13,713 nucleotides of DNA from Planctomycetales bacterium (GTDB lineage: Bacteria > Planctomycetota > Phycisphaerae > SM23-33): assembly GCA_030642005.1 (NCBI GenBank), contig DAOWOP010000061.1:1-13713 (forward strand). Reading direction: 5' to 3'. Below, in pieces: positions 1 to 12,000 of this stretch. How positions within the stretch are numbered: the first letter of the stretch is position 1; each line of letters opens with the position of its first letter. The notes under the pieces are model-generated. The model was not told the DNA's origin. It ran no database searches and saw only the letters and a list, made by a program, of their open reading frames with translations. A program made the position numbers and the translations under genes.

Positions 1-80
1 ATTCGTAATTGGTAATTCGTAATTCGTAATTCGTAATTGGGCATCGGGTATTTTTTTACCAGTTACCAGTTACCAATTAC
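1..80. repeat. AT-rich short-word repeat with inverted ends
   Basis: The word ATTCGTAATT or GTAATTGG is repeated in tandem over about 1-40. The words CCAGTTA and ACCAATTAC follow over about 58-80. GTAATTGGTAA (5-15) is the reverse complement of TTACCAATTAC (70-80), so the block can fold back on itself. It abuts the stop codon of the phosphatase gene on the minus strand (TAG at 80-82). It encodes nothing recognisable. It looks like one of several short-word intergenic repeat families in this window. The left end may continue beyond the window. Confidence 0.7.
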
Positions 81-1633
81 TATTGTATCTTTATTGTTAC
101 CATGGTCAGGTCGTCGCATCGGGTTTGCAGACCCGTGAACCTTCTCATTTCCCAGAGGATGAATTTTCCGATTCCCTTGGCTGTGCGTCTTTGCCGGCAG
201 GCTTCCAGAACGGCGTCGCGGACTCGCTGCCGCCCAAAGACCTCATCCTGAAAGTTAATCGCTTCGGGCAGGCCGTCGGTGAAGATTACCAGCACGTCCC
301 CGCTTTTGAGCGAGAGCGTTTCCTGCTGGAACTGCATTTCTTCGTCCATGCCGAGCACGCCGCTGCCTCCGGTCAATTCCCGGACTTGTCCGTCGCGCAC
401 CAGCAGCACCGGTTCGTGCCCGGCGCTGCAATAGGTCAGCGTTTTGTTCTTCGCGTCCAGCGCGCCGAACAGCAGCGTTACGAAATCGCCCGTTTCGCTT
501 TCGCGCCAGAGGTCTTTGTTGACGGCTGTGAGTATCTCCGACAGGTCCGACAGATGCGTAGCGTGCGCCCTCAGGGCCGATCGGGTTGAAGCCATCAGCA
601 GCGACGCCCGCACGCCCTTGCCGACGACGTCGGCGACGCAGACGCCGAGTTTCCCGCCGGGCAACTTGATAAAATCGTAGAAATCGCCCGCCAGTTCGAA
701 GCATGGCACGTATATCGCCGCCAGGCCTACCCCTTTAATCCTGGGCGGGTTGGCTGGGATCATCCGCTTCTGAACGTCTCCGGCGAGGCGCAGATGCCGG
801 CGAAGCGTCTCTGCCTGGATGGCCTCGTAGTAGAGCCGCGAGTTAACCACTGCCGAGGCCGCCTGGGACGCCACGCCGCGAATCAGGGACGTCTCGAACC
901 AGTCGAACTCGTGAGGACGGCGGGTATAGACGCGGATAATACCCTCAATCCGCTTGCGGTAACTCATCGGCACACACAACGCCGAGACCAGGTTTTCGCG
1001 CTTCGCCTCGGCCTTGTACAGGACACGCTCGTCGGACCGCTCATCGGCGATATAGACACACTCACCTTCGGCGAGAACCTCCTGGTCGATCCTGCTGTCG
1101 GAAAGGCGTATAGGCCCCTTGGAGGTGTATTCGCCGCTCAGCCCGCAGGCCGCCATCCGCAGCAGTTCGGTCCGATCCTCGTTGAAGACGCGGATGGAGC
1201 AGGCGTCAGCGCCGGTAATTTTCACCATCGTCTCGGCTGCCAGTTGGAGGATTTCCTTCAGGTCCCTGTGTTCAGTGAAGACCGCTGTCATCCGATAAAC
1301 AGCCCCCAGTTCCTCGACTCGGCTGCGAATCTGCCCGGCCTGTTCGCACAGGCGGACAATCACGTCCCGCATAAGGTCCGACAGGCGGACGGTTTGGTCT
1401 GCGTCGGCTTGGCCGGCCAGCGAGATCGTCCCGACGTGCTCGCCGGAGATAAACACCTTTGTCTCAACCGCCGCCGGTCCGCTCGGCGAACCGGCCCACT
1501 CGACCTGCTCAGGGCAGGCGAGAACTTCACCGGCCGGCGAGAGTATCCGCACCGGCGAGCCAGCAGCCGAGGAAAACACCCCCGCCAACTGCTCCAGCGC
1601 CTCGGCGTCAAGATATTCAGTTAAACTCGCCAT
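80..1633 (-). CDS. GAF domain-containing SpoIIE/PP2C-type serine phosphatase
   Basis: Predicted cytoplasmic phosphoprotein phosphatase of 517 aa, of the RsbU/SpoIIE type that dephosphorylates STAS anti-sigma-antagonist-like partners. Residues 1-100 are not recognised. Residues about 124-265 form a GAF sensor domain (LKEILQLAAETMVKITGADA, then a VSALCVPM core). A helical linker precedes the PP2C/SpoIIE domain at about 303-517. Metal-binding motifs are visible: ELAGDFYD (D317), VADVVGKG (D335), FTDGLPEA (D453) and CDDLT (D507-D508). These support an active enzyme. ATG at 1633 was chosen, with AGGA close upstream. A TTG at 1747 would add 38 residues of unlikely sequence and begin almost at the clpX stop. 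The gene follows clpX by 117 nt on the same strand, so co-transcription is possible. No STAS or anti-sigma partner is in the window, so the target is unknown. Confidence 0.93.
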   Translation of the reverse strand: MASLTEYLDAEALEQLAGVFSSAAGSPVRILSPAGEVLACPEQVEWAGSPSGPAAVETKVFISGEHVGTISLAGQADADQTVRLSDLMRDVIVRLCEQAGQIRSRVEELGAVYRMTAVFTEHRDLKEILQLAAETMVKITGADACSIRVFNEDRTELLRMAACGLSGEYTSKGPIRLSDSRIDQEVLAEGECVYIADERSDERVLYKAEAKRENLVSALCVPMSYRKRIEGIIRVYTRRPHEFDWFETSLIRGVASQAASAVVNSRLYYEAIQAETLRRHLRLAGDVQKRMIPANPPRIKGVGLAAIYVPCFELAGDFYDFIKLPGGKLGVCVADVVGKGVRASLLMASTRSALRAHATHLSDLSEILTAVNKDLWRESETGDFVTLLFGALDAKNKTLTYCSAGHEPVLLVRDGQVRELTGGSGVLGMDEEMQFQQETLSLKSGDVLVIFTDGLPEAINFQDEVFGRQRVRDAVLEACRQRRTAKGIGKFILWEMRRFTGLQTRCDDLTMVTIKIQ

Positions 1634-1750
1634 TGATCCTGACACTATAAGATGATCGCGGGTTATAGGGAATAGGTTAGAATGAAATGCAATTGCGGAT
1701 CGCCGTAGCCCGGCAATCCGCCGTTCGACTGCGTTGACGACAAGCAATCG

Positions 1751-3055
1751 TTACGCCGATTCTTTCTTCCTGGTCAGTGAGGCGCGGAGTGTGGGCTTTC
1801 GGCCTGAGGTGATCATCTTTTCGGTTATGACGTATTGTTGTCCTTCGGCGTTGGCTTCGGGCAGTTCGTACATCAATTCCAACATGAAGTCCTCGATTAC
1901 GTTCCTCAGCGCCCGTGCGCCGGTATCGAGTTTCATTGCCCGGCGCGCGATGACCTGAAGCGCCGCCGGCCTGAACTCCAGTTCCGCCCCCTCCATCTTA
2001 AAGAACCGCCTGTACTGCCTGACGAGCGCGTTCTTCGGCTCGGTCAGAATCCTCACCAGCGCATCCTCGTCCAGCGGGCCGAGGGTCGTGATGCAAGGCA
2101 GGCGACCTACGAATTCGGGAATCATCCCGTACTCGACGAGGTCGTCCGGCTGGACCATCTCCATTACCCTGGCGTGTTCGGCGGCGGATTCCTCGGCCTG
2201 GTCCTCGCTGCCGAAGCCGATCAGCTGCCGGCCTAGACGCTTCTTGACGATGTCCTCCAGCCCCGTGAACGTCCCGCCGCAAATGAACAGGATTTGTTTC
2301 GTGTCGATCTGAATGTACTGCTGCTCGGGATGCTTTCGTCCGCCCTGCGGCGGGACGTTGGCGAGCGTGCCCTCGAGCATCTTCAGCAGCGCCTGCTGAA
2401 CGCCTTCGCCGGAAACGTCGCGGGTGATGGAGACGTTCTGCGAGGTCTTGCCGATTTTGTCTATCTCGTCGATGTAGATTATTCCGCGCTGGGCGGCCTC
2501 AATGTCGTAGTCCGCCGACTGGAGCAGTTTCAGAAGGATGTTCTCGACGTCTTCGCCGACGTAGCCGGCCTCGGTCAGCGTGGTGGCGTCGCCGATGGCG
2601 AAGGGAACATCCAGTACCCGCGCCAGTGTCTTGGCCAGCAGCGTTTTTCCGCACCCGGTCGGGCCTATCAGCAGGACGTTGGATTTATCCAGTTCAACTT
2701 CGGCGTCCACGTCCTCGGCCTCGATGTGGTTCAGGCGCTTGTAGTGATTGTGCACCGCCACGGATAGGACACGCTTGGCGTGCTCCTGGCCGACGACGTA
2801 CTGGCTCAGGAAATCCTTTATCCGGCTTGGCGTCGGGACGTTTTCGGTCAGCAGTGCCGGGGCGGTTTCCTGCCGGCGTTCCTGGCGGATGATGGTCTGG
2901 CACAGATCGATGCATCCGGCGCATATCCGCACGCCGTCGGGACCTTCGACGATGGGACCGACCTCACGCCCGCTGTGACCGCAAAAACTGCATACCTCCG
3001 ACGACCCCGACCGCGGCGGGCGGGGATGATCGTTTTTACCTGAACGCTTCGTCAT
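1751..3055 (-). CDS. clpX: ATP-dependent Clp protease ATP-binding subunit ClpX
   Basis: AAA+ unfoldase (434 aa) that recognises substrates and threads them into the ClpP peptidase in the cytoplasm. The N-terminal zinc-binding domain has C22, C25, C45 and C48 (CSFC...CAGC). Walker A is GPTGCGKT (131-138) and Walker B is IIYIDEID (192-199). Pore loop GYVG is at 164-167 and the RKH loop at about 240-242. The ClpP-docking IGF tripeptide is at 279-281, the arginine-finger segment EFVGR at 314-318 and sensor II GARALR at 379-384. Length matches the family and all key residues are present. ATG at 3055 has a weak upstream GGGA. clpP, often next to clpX in other bacteria, is not downstream here; the phosphatase gene follows instead. 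Identification is secure. Confidence 0.98.
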   Translation of the reverse strand: MTKRSGKNDHPRPPRSGSSEVCSFCGHSGREVGPIVEGPDGVRICAGCIDLCQTIIRQERRQETAPALLTENVPTPSRIKDFLSQYVVGQEHAKRVLSVAVHNHYKRLNHIEAEDVDAEVELDKSNVLLIGPTGCGKTLLAKTLARVLDVPFAIGDATTLTEAGYVGEDVENILLKLLQSADYDIEAAQRGIIYIDEIDKIGKTSQNVSITRDVSGEGVQQALLKMLEGTLANVPPQGGRKHPEQQYIQIDTKQILFICGGTFTGLEDIVKKRLGRQLIGFGSEDQAEESAAEHARVMEMVQPDDLVEYGMIPEFVGRLPCITTLGPLDEDALVRILTEPKNALVRQYRRFFKMEGAELEFRPAALQVIARRAMKLDTGARALRNVIEDFMLELMYELPEANAEGQQYVITEKMITSGRKPTLRASLTRKKESA

Positions 3056-6000
3056 AATAATAATTCCCTGACTGTCGCCTCTGCGGATCTTTATAGACGC
3101 TGCCGGAAGTTACATCGACCGGCTGAAACCATTGCATTAGGCATTATCAGATCCGATAGCGAATCTTTAGTTTTCGGGCGTATCCGTGTCGGTCCACCCA
3201 AGAACGGACCGACGGACGAGCCGATATTCCTCCTCAGCCAGAACGCCTTCATCGTGAAGCCGGTCTATCTGCTCCATTGTAAAGCCGGGGCTGCGCTTAG
3301 TACTCTTACTGAGGGTTATCCATCGCATAACATAAATCACCGCGACGAGAATGAACACGACACCCAGCAGGATGCCGCCCCACAGCAACACTATCACAGG
3401 GACCGATCCTTCCTGCCCGGCAATGACAAATGCTATCGGAACCATCAGCATCAATGTACCACGGCAGCGACGGATTTGATATGCTTAAATGGATTACAAC
3501 AAAGATTGAACCGTATTTGGAAAAGATGGATGCCCCGGCAGAATACGGAAAAGAGAGCGGGATTACAGGGATTACAGGATTATAGGGATTTTTTCTGTTT
3601 TTTTTATCCCGTAATCTTAAAATCCCCATAATCCCGCTATCTTTCTTCAGCAGCGGCGGGATATCATTATCCGAAGACGAGGTTTCATTAATGAAGGCGC
3701 ACCTGGAAACAATGGGCTGTCAGATGAACGTGCTGGACAGCGAGTTGGTCCGCTCGCTGCTGGCGTCGGCGGGGATGGAGATAACCGACGATGCGCGATC
3801 GGCCGACGTGCTGCTGTACAACACCTGCTCAGTCCGCGACCAGGCGGAGAATAAGGTCCACTCGCATTTGGGACGAGCGTGCGGAAAAAAAGCCGACGGC
3901 AGGAAAGTCATTATCGGCGTGCTCGGCTGCATGGCCCAGCGGCTTGGCGATGAACTTATAAAACGCCACAAGGGCGTCGATATCGTCGCCGGTCCGGGAC
4001 AACTGGGGCGACTGGTCGAGTTGATTCAGTCAGTCGCTGCCGGTCAAGGCCCGCAGGTCGCACTCGACTTGCCGAGAAACAAGGTCCAGGCCGATGATAA
4101 AGTCGAGTTTCTCGACAATCACCGCGATCCGACCCGTTATCATCTTCCGAGTCATGCCTACGTCCGCATCATGCGAGGCTGCGACAAGTTCTGCACTTAT
4201 TGCATCGTTCCCTACGTACGCGGGCCGGAGAGAAGCCGCCCGCCGGACGACATTCTCGAAGAAGTCCGCCGACTCGTCGATGCCGGCGTTACGCAGGTAA
4301 CGCTGCTGGGCCAGACGGTCAACTCGTATCGCTCCGACAGCGCCGGCCTGGCCGACCTGCTGGAGCGACTTGACGCAATGGCAGGGCTGAGGCGTATCCG
4401 CTTCGTAACGTCTTATCCCGGCGATTTCGACCGTGCGATTCTTCAGGCGATGCGCGATTTGCCGAAGGTATGCGAGTATCTGCACATACCGGCCCAGTCG
4501 GGTTCGGATAATATGCTCCGCGCAATGGGGCGCCGCTACAGCAGGGACGAATACGACGACCTCATCGCCGCCGCTCGCGAAACCGTCCCGAACCTGGGCG
4601 TCGCCGGCGACTTCATCGTCGGCTTTCCAGGCGAGACCGAAGAAGACTTCGCCGCATCAGCCGACCTTGTCCGCCGCAGCCGGTATAAGAACTCCTACAT
4701 CTTCAAGTACTCACCGCGCCCCGGAACGACGGGGGCAAAACGCCTGACAGACAACGTGGATGAACAAACCAAGCGCCGGCGAAACCGCGAACTGCTGGCT
4801 GTGCAGCAAGAGGTCTCACTCGCCGATAATCGCGCGATGATTGGGCGAATTGTGGAGATTCTCGTCGAGGGTCCTTCGCCCCGCGCGAATAAGCACCCCA
4901 ACTCCCAAAATCAACTCCTCGGGCGGACGCGAACCGATCATATCGTCGTCTTCGACGGACCCGAAAATCTCGCGGGACAATACGTGGACGTAAAAATCAG
5001 CGATGCAACCGCCCTGACGTTGTTCGGTGAACCGTCGAACCACTGACTTGCTTTGAACAGGGATTACACACTTGTTGAGAAATCCCAATTATCAAATTCC
5101 AAACTCCAAACAAATTCCAACAGGCCAAATTCCAAATAATACACACCGACGATAATGCAGTTTCTACAACTGTTTGTTGCTTGTAATTTGTTATTTGAAA
5201 TTTGTTTGTTATTTGATTTTTGGGGTTTGGGATTTTCGTCCTTCACCGCGCAATAATTCATACGTTTTGCGTCAGCGGACAAACCAATGACGCAGCGCGT
5301 CAAAGGCGGGTATCCCCGCGAATATCAGCCAGGAGATGTTGACAGCCGTGATGAAGTCGTAAGGCAGCGTCATCCGAGGCCAACGCCACAGGCGTATCTT
5401 TAACCATAGGCCACCCTTTCGAGGGTCGGTGATGGGCGTCTTTCCGGCTATGACCGCTTTGGTATAGAACACCCTTCGCAGGACGGTCATCAGCGGCAGT
5501 GCTGCCTGCTGGACAACCATGACCGGGACGTTGTAGGCGAAGGTGCCGATGAGAATGGCGGCAGACCGCTCGCCTCGCTGCCAGTAGCCGACGGTGCAGG
5601 ATTCGATGATGTCTTCTGCCCGGGCGCGTGTGTACGAGATCATAAACGCGTTGAAAAACGCCAGCATACTCAGGAAAATGAATGTAACGTTAGCCGGCGA
5701 CCGGGCGGCGTAATAGACGGCGATACCGGCATAGACGGCGAAATCGCTGTAGCGGTCCAGCGTGCTGTCGAGGAATGCGCCGAATGGCGTTTTGCGATTT
5801 GCGATTCGTGCCACCGCGCCGTCCAGCATGTCGCAAGCCGACGACAGTATCAGCAGCCCACCAGCCAGAAGGAGATAGGCGTTTGCGTCGCTGTACGGGT
5901 CGAGCGTCCAGCCGAACCTGCTGCCTGCGCCGATAGCATAGCAGACACCCGCAACGGCTGTGATGACCATCCCCGTCAGCGTCAGCGCATTGGGCGAGAT

Positions 6001-9000
6001 GCCCGCCTTCACCAGCCCCCGCGCGACGAAATCGCGTGCAACTATAAACCCGTTACCAATCGCCCGCCCGATCATGGCGCCGAATGTACGACAATGCGGC
6101 AAAGCAAGCAAGTCAGAGAAAAAGGGGTCAGGAGCCTTTTTGAGTAATGACGGCCTTTGGACAGGAGAAAGTTGATCCTCCTCAAAAAGGCTCCTGATCC
6201 CTTTTTCTTTGTTGCCTCTATCCGCCGGATGCGGCATAATGGGTTTTGACAATCAGAGTTGACTGGTACAGGCCAGTCCGCCAGGCGTCTCCACAGAAAA
6301 TTGCGACGTTGTCTGAAGCACGAGACTTGGTGGGCCGTGCCTCCCCTGCCTTCGGGCATGGGAGCACGCTCATCCACTCGTGCTTGCGGTGTCGCAACCG
6401 CTCTGTGGGGTGGTAATGAGTTGTGCTCCCTTTTTTTGTGGAGCCAAGGCAAGGGGCAGTTGCGATGGCAGGAGCAAAGACGCCGAAACACCCTTCGATC
6501 TTTTCCCATCAGGAATGGAAGGACATCTGCCGCAACCTAAATCTTTCCGTCAGGCAAACACAGATCGTTACGCTGCTTCTGGAGGGGCACAAGACCTTCA
6601 GCGTAGCCAACACGTTGGGCATCAGCCCCGATACGGTACGCGCCCACCTCCGTCGGCTGTACCTGAAACTGGAAGTTTCCGACCGTCTCGAGTTGATGAC
6701 CTGCTGCGTCCGCGAGTTCCGCCGGCTGTATCCACCTCAAGGGCAGTAGATCGTCGTACGAGCTGCGACCATACGAGCCGCGACCGTCAGGGAGCGGTCG
6801 AATAGAGGTTCCGCCCGGCTTGACCGCTCCCTTACGGTCGCGGCTCGTACGGTCAGTCTTGATCTGCCGATAGTCCGCGCGCGTAGCGCCTTCCCTGCCC
6901 GCGCCCGAATTGACGACTTGCATTAATTGGAACCTGTGATATTCTGGCACAAGCTCCAGCCCGCTTTGGGAGCGGCGGAGTATGCTGTGATCGGCATAAG
7001 AAAAGCCGAATCAAACGAGAGGGTGTGAGCGATTCTCGCTCACTCGAACACACCTTAGGCCGCACCGGCCAAGTTCCCACTAATCAGACAGTGAATTTGT
7101 GCACACATTCGGCACAGACTTCGGTCTATGTCAGAGATGGGAGGTGATGCAAAATGATCTGACAAGAGGGACTGGTCAGCGCGAAACACAGGGAGGGTGA
7201 TTCAGTGCATGGAGGCGAAACATAACTTCAACAGAGATTTGTCGTGGTCGGTTTCTATGGAGGCGAGCGGTCTTCAGCCGAAAGCGACGCAATGAAATGA
7301 TGAAAGGAAAAAAGCATGTTAACGAACAAGAGATTTTACTGTATCAGCTGCACAATGATGTTTGTCTTGGGGAACCTGATTGTGTCGGCGCCCTCACCTG
7401 TCCTTGCTGATTCTGGGCGGGTAGCGGTTGTCAATCCGGATCATTATAGGACTTTGAAGGGAGGTGTGCTGTGCGAGATTGAATCGGATTATGTTTACTT
7501 GAGCATGGCCAATGCAATGGCACCAGATACACATGGCAACGAATGGCAAACTGATGTCGGTTTTTGGCAAGGAGTCGGGGAACAGACTGATTACATCGGA
7601 GGTGTCTTGGAAAATGCCGGCTATCAGGTTGACTACTTCGAGGCGTCGGAATTGCCGGCGATCTCTTCAGGTGACTATGACGCCGTGTTTATTCAGGACC
7701 CTTTGAGGACGCACCTGCGGCAATTTACCAAATCGGAGATGGAAACATCAATTCCAGACCTACTCGAACACGTCAGCGATCCCACATTTTTGTCGCGTAT
7801 CGATAGCTACGCGTGTTCCGGTGGACGCCTGGTGTTGGTGGGCGATGCGGTTCGCCTCTTGGAAGACGGCCCCGGTCGGCTTAACGGCGGCAAGACCATT
7901 ACTGCCACGTCAATTTCCAATCAGGTTTCACAGACATGTCCTCTGGGAAAGATCCCCGGCCAATGGCTGTTCGTGCGAGGCAATCCTTTCTGCGGACATG
8001 ATCGGACTGGAAGTGGTACGTACACCGTGGAGTCCGGTAGTATTCTTCCTGAAGGAACACTCCTGTCTTTTCAACAGCTTAGCAATCTCAACGATATTCC
8101 TACGGCGGAAACCTGGTCGGATACGATCTATGCCCCATCTGATGGCGAATCTCTTCTCGATGTCAGGGTTGCCGGTAGCGGCGAGTATGTGTTGAACGGA
8201 AGTGTTTGTGACCCTCCAGAATACACCGTTACCGTTGACGGCGTCCTTGAAGGCTTTGTCGGGTACACTTTGTTCAAAGGCCAGAAAGTTTACTACATTG
8301 GCAGCGACTCATTCTTTGATTATCAGTACCTCAACTTCGGTGGAGCTTGGCACGCAGGCCAGTACAGCGAAATCGTGAACACCATCACGCCTGCGGGTGA
8401 GGCATTGATTGTGGGTCTAGTTCCTGAACCGGCCACGCTGTCGCTGCTGGCTCTCGGTGGTTGGGCGGTGCTAAGGAAGCGGCGGAGGCGTTGATGGATA
8501 GATGACATGCGAGTAAGAGGATTCCAAGCCCGGCCGGGTGGTCGGGCTTGTTTTTTTCTCTCGGGTGGCGTGGTCGCGTCAGTGAATATCCTCAAAGGTC
8601 AGATCGGCATCCCGCATGATCTGACGCAGCAAACCCCGACCGAGGTCGCGCTTTCCGTGAACGGGAACCGTAGTGCGACGTCCGTCGGGATGATGAAAGA
8701 TTGCATGAGAACCGCTTTGACGAACGCGAACAAACCCGCGCCGTTCAAGAATCGCAATAACCTGCCGAGCGGTCAGTTGGGGCAGCCGCGGCGTCATACT
8801 GCGACCTTAATCCTCTCCGAGCCGACCTCATGACAAATCGGCTCGCCCTGCTCGATGCGGTCCTGAACGTGAAGGCGAATCGCATCGGTGATTAACTCGC
8901 GGGCTTCCGTCTCCGTCTCGCCTTCTGTGTAACATCCCTGAAGGGCTGGGCAAATTGCAAGAAATCGGCCATCTTCATCCCGCTCGATAACAATTGTGAA

Positions 9001-12000
9001 TTCGTAGTCTGCCATAATATTTATTATCGTTCCCGGCGGTAATAAATGTCAAATCAAAACACCGCAGCAACGACACCCAATTTTGAGCAGTTTTTCGTTC
9101 ACGTTCGCGCGCAAACGTCAACGCGATTGTTAAGGGTAGTAGGTAGTGTGGGCCAACTGGCCCACCAAACCGAATATAGAAGCATTCCGCGAGCCAGTCG
9201 GTCCGCCCTACTTTGCTGTGGAGACTTTGTCGGACTGGGCGGGTTCGTAGGTTCCTTCCACTGCCGGTTGGCCGTTGGCGATGAAGTCTTCCAGCATTTG
9301 GAATGCTTCGGCGTCGGTGAACTGTTTCGGCGGGTGCTTCATTGTGTAGGCCGAGACCTCGATCATCGGCCCGGCCTGGCCGGCATCGCGGGCGAGTTTG
9401 CAGCAGCGGATAGCGTCGATAGTCTCGCCGGCGGAGTTCGGCGAATCTTCCACGCTCAAACGCAGTTCGATATTCAGCGGCACGCCGCCGAAGCCCCGGC
9501 CTTCAAGCCGGCAGAAGCATATCTTGTTGTCTTTCTGCCAGGCGACGAAGTCGGACGGGCCGATGTGGACGGCGTCTGCCGGCAGGGGCACGTCGAGTTG
9601 CGACTGGACGGCCTCGGTCTTGGAGATGCGTTTGGAATCCAGGCGCGAGCGATTGAGCATGTTGAGAAAATCGGTATTCCCGCCGGTGTTCAACTGGTAG
9701 GTCGCGTCTATCTTCGCGCCGCGGTCGTGCATGAGGCGGGCCAGGACGCGGTGGACGATCGTCGCGCCTACCTGGGCCTTGACGTCGTCACCGATGCACG
9801 GGATGCCGGCCCGTCTGAACCGCTGCGCCCACTGCGGATCCGAGACGATGAATACGGGGATGCAGTTTATCAGGCTGACGCCCGCTTCCAGGCAGCATTC
9901 GACGTAGAACTCGGTGGCGGCCTGCGAGCCGACGGGCAGGTAATTCATCAGGATTTCAGCGCCGGACTCTCGCAGGAGTTTGGTAATTTGCCCGGCTGAT
10001 GCTTCGGGCGCCTCGGCGACGACGAACCGCTGATGCTCAGGCCAAGCCTGCATGTGCTCGGCTACGCCGTCAAGGACGCTGCCCATCGTAACGATCAGGT
10101 CGTCGTATCGGAACTTGTCGTAGATGACCTTGGTGTTGTTCGGCGGGGCGAAGACGGCCTCATGCAGAGGTCGGCCCACCTTGCGGGCGTCGATGTCGAT
10201 TGCTGCGACGATCTGAACATCGCCCGGACGGTAGCCCTGAATCTCCGGGTGCAGCAGCCCGATACCCTCGGCTGCGCTTTCGTCGGGGGCATCGCCGTAG
10301 TAATGAATCCCCTGAATCAGAGAAGAAGCGCAGTTACCGATCCCAACTATGGCTACGCGAATCTTTTCCATCGTATTTGTCCGGTTCCTTAACTTCGACG
10401 ACCTGTATCTGGATTGTATGTCCAATTGGGTTTTTCGTCAAGAAAATGAAATTTTCGCTATAAGGTCAAACACAGCATTAGCAGGGATGCAGGGGATACA
10501 CGGGATAAAGATTTAAATAGAATAGAAGAAAAAAACATTCCCTGTATCCCTTGCATCCCTGCTAATTTTTTTGCGGTTTCAGGTGGATGAGGAATTCTGC
10601 GTTTCCGCCCTTTCCGCGGAGCGGGCTTACCATCGCCGACAGAACGGCAAAGCCCATTTCGTCCAGTTCCCGGCAGGTGCGGCCACAGATGTCGGCTGCC
10701 CGGGCAAAATCGAGTGGTTTTCCCGTGTGCGTCTTTTTGTCCTGCATTTTGGCGAGTTCGTAGTGTGGCTTGAGAAGCGAGACGATGTTCCCGCCGGCTT
10801 TGAGCCAGCGGGCCGCCGCCGGGATAATCAGCCGCTGCGGCGTGAAGGCTGTGTCGATGACAACCAGATTGACTTTCTCCGGCGGGTCGGCGTAGAGCGC
10901 GTTGGTCCGTTCCATCACGACGACGCGATCGTCTTTTCGGAGTTTCCACGCCAGTTCGCCGTAACCGGTATCGACGGCGAATACCTTCGCCGCCCCGGCC
11001 TGGAGCAGGCAGTCGGTGAATCCGCCGACGTTAGCGCCGAAATCCGCGCAAGCCCAGCCGGTTACGTCGATGCTGAAGGCGTCGAGGGCGGCGCGAAGTT
11101 TCTCCCCGCCGCGAGATGTGAATTGACCTTTCAAGGAATTGTACCGCCGGCAACAGCACCGAACGGCAATGTCAGCCGACGGTTTTTTTGTTCATCTGCT
11201 TCGCCAGGCGGGATTTCTTTCTGGCGGCGGTCTTTTTGTGGATCGTGCCCTTGGCGGCGATTTTATCCAGCCGCTTATAGACTTCCTTCAGTTGCGTCGC
11301 AGCCTCATCGGTCTTACCGTCGGCTACGGCGTCGTCGAACGCGCGGATGCTGTCCCTGACCGCCGACTTCCGCCAGCGATTGACCAGCCGGTGTTTTTCA
11401 TTCTGTCGTACGCGTTTCTTTGCAGAATTTGAATGCGCCACTTAAAAAGTCTCCTGTTAGTCGTTTCCCACCTCGTCGCCCTGCCCAACGAATAGCAGGC
11501 GGACGCGAGAGAGGCGAGTACTATACACGATACAAACCAGCGATGCCAGCCTAATTTGGCATTTTAAAACCCCCAACCCGCGAAGAAGGAGAAACACTCC
11601 GTGGGCTGGGGGTAAAACCCATTCCCACCATCAATGTGTTAACTATCTGTGTAATCCGCCGTCAGGCCACTCGTCGCGGCGCCCCGACTACGGTTCGCTA
11701 CGCCGAGACAAGATCGCGACGTAGCCGGGCGGCACGCCTGCCGTGCCAGGGTGGATTACTTTCTTCGTCGCAGCAAAACGCCGATTCCCTGCCTACCTGC
11801 GTCTGCCTGCCGGCCTGCGGCTTGCAGGCGGGCGAAGCAGGGGCAGGCAGGCGCCTAGCCCCAGCAGCGCCATCGTCGCCGACGGGAATACACTGATACA
11901 AGAGCGTCCATCCTCCTTGTCCGGGACGCTTCCCCGGTCTCAGAGGGTGCCACCGCGTCCAAATCAGCTCGAGATCCCCCGATGAATCCGGCAGCTTCCA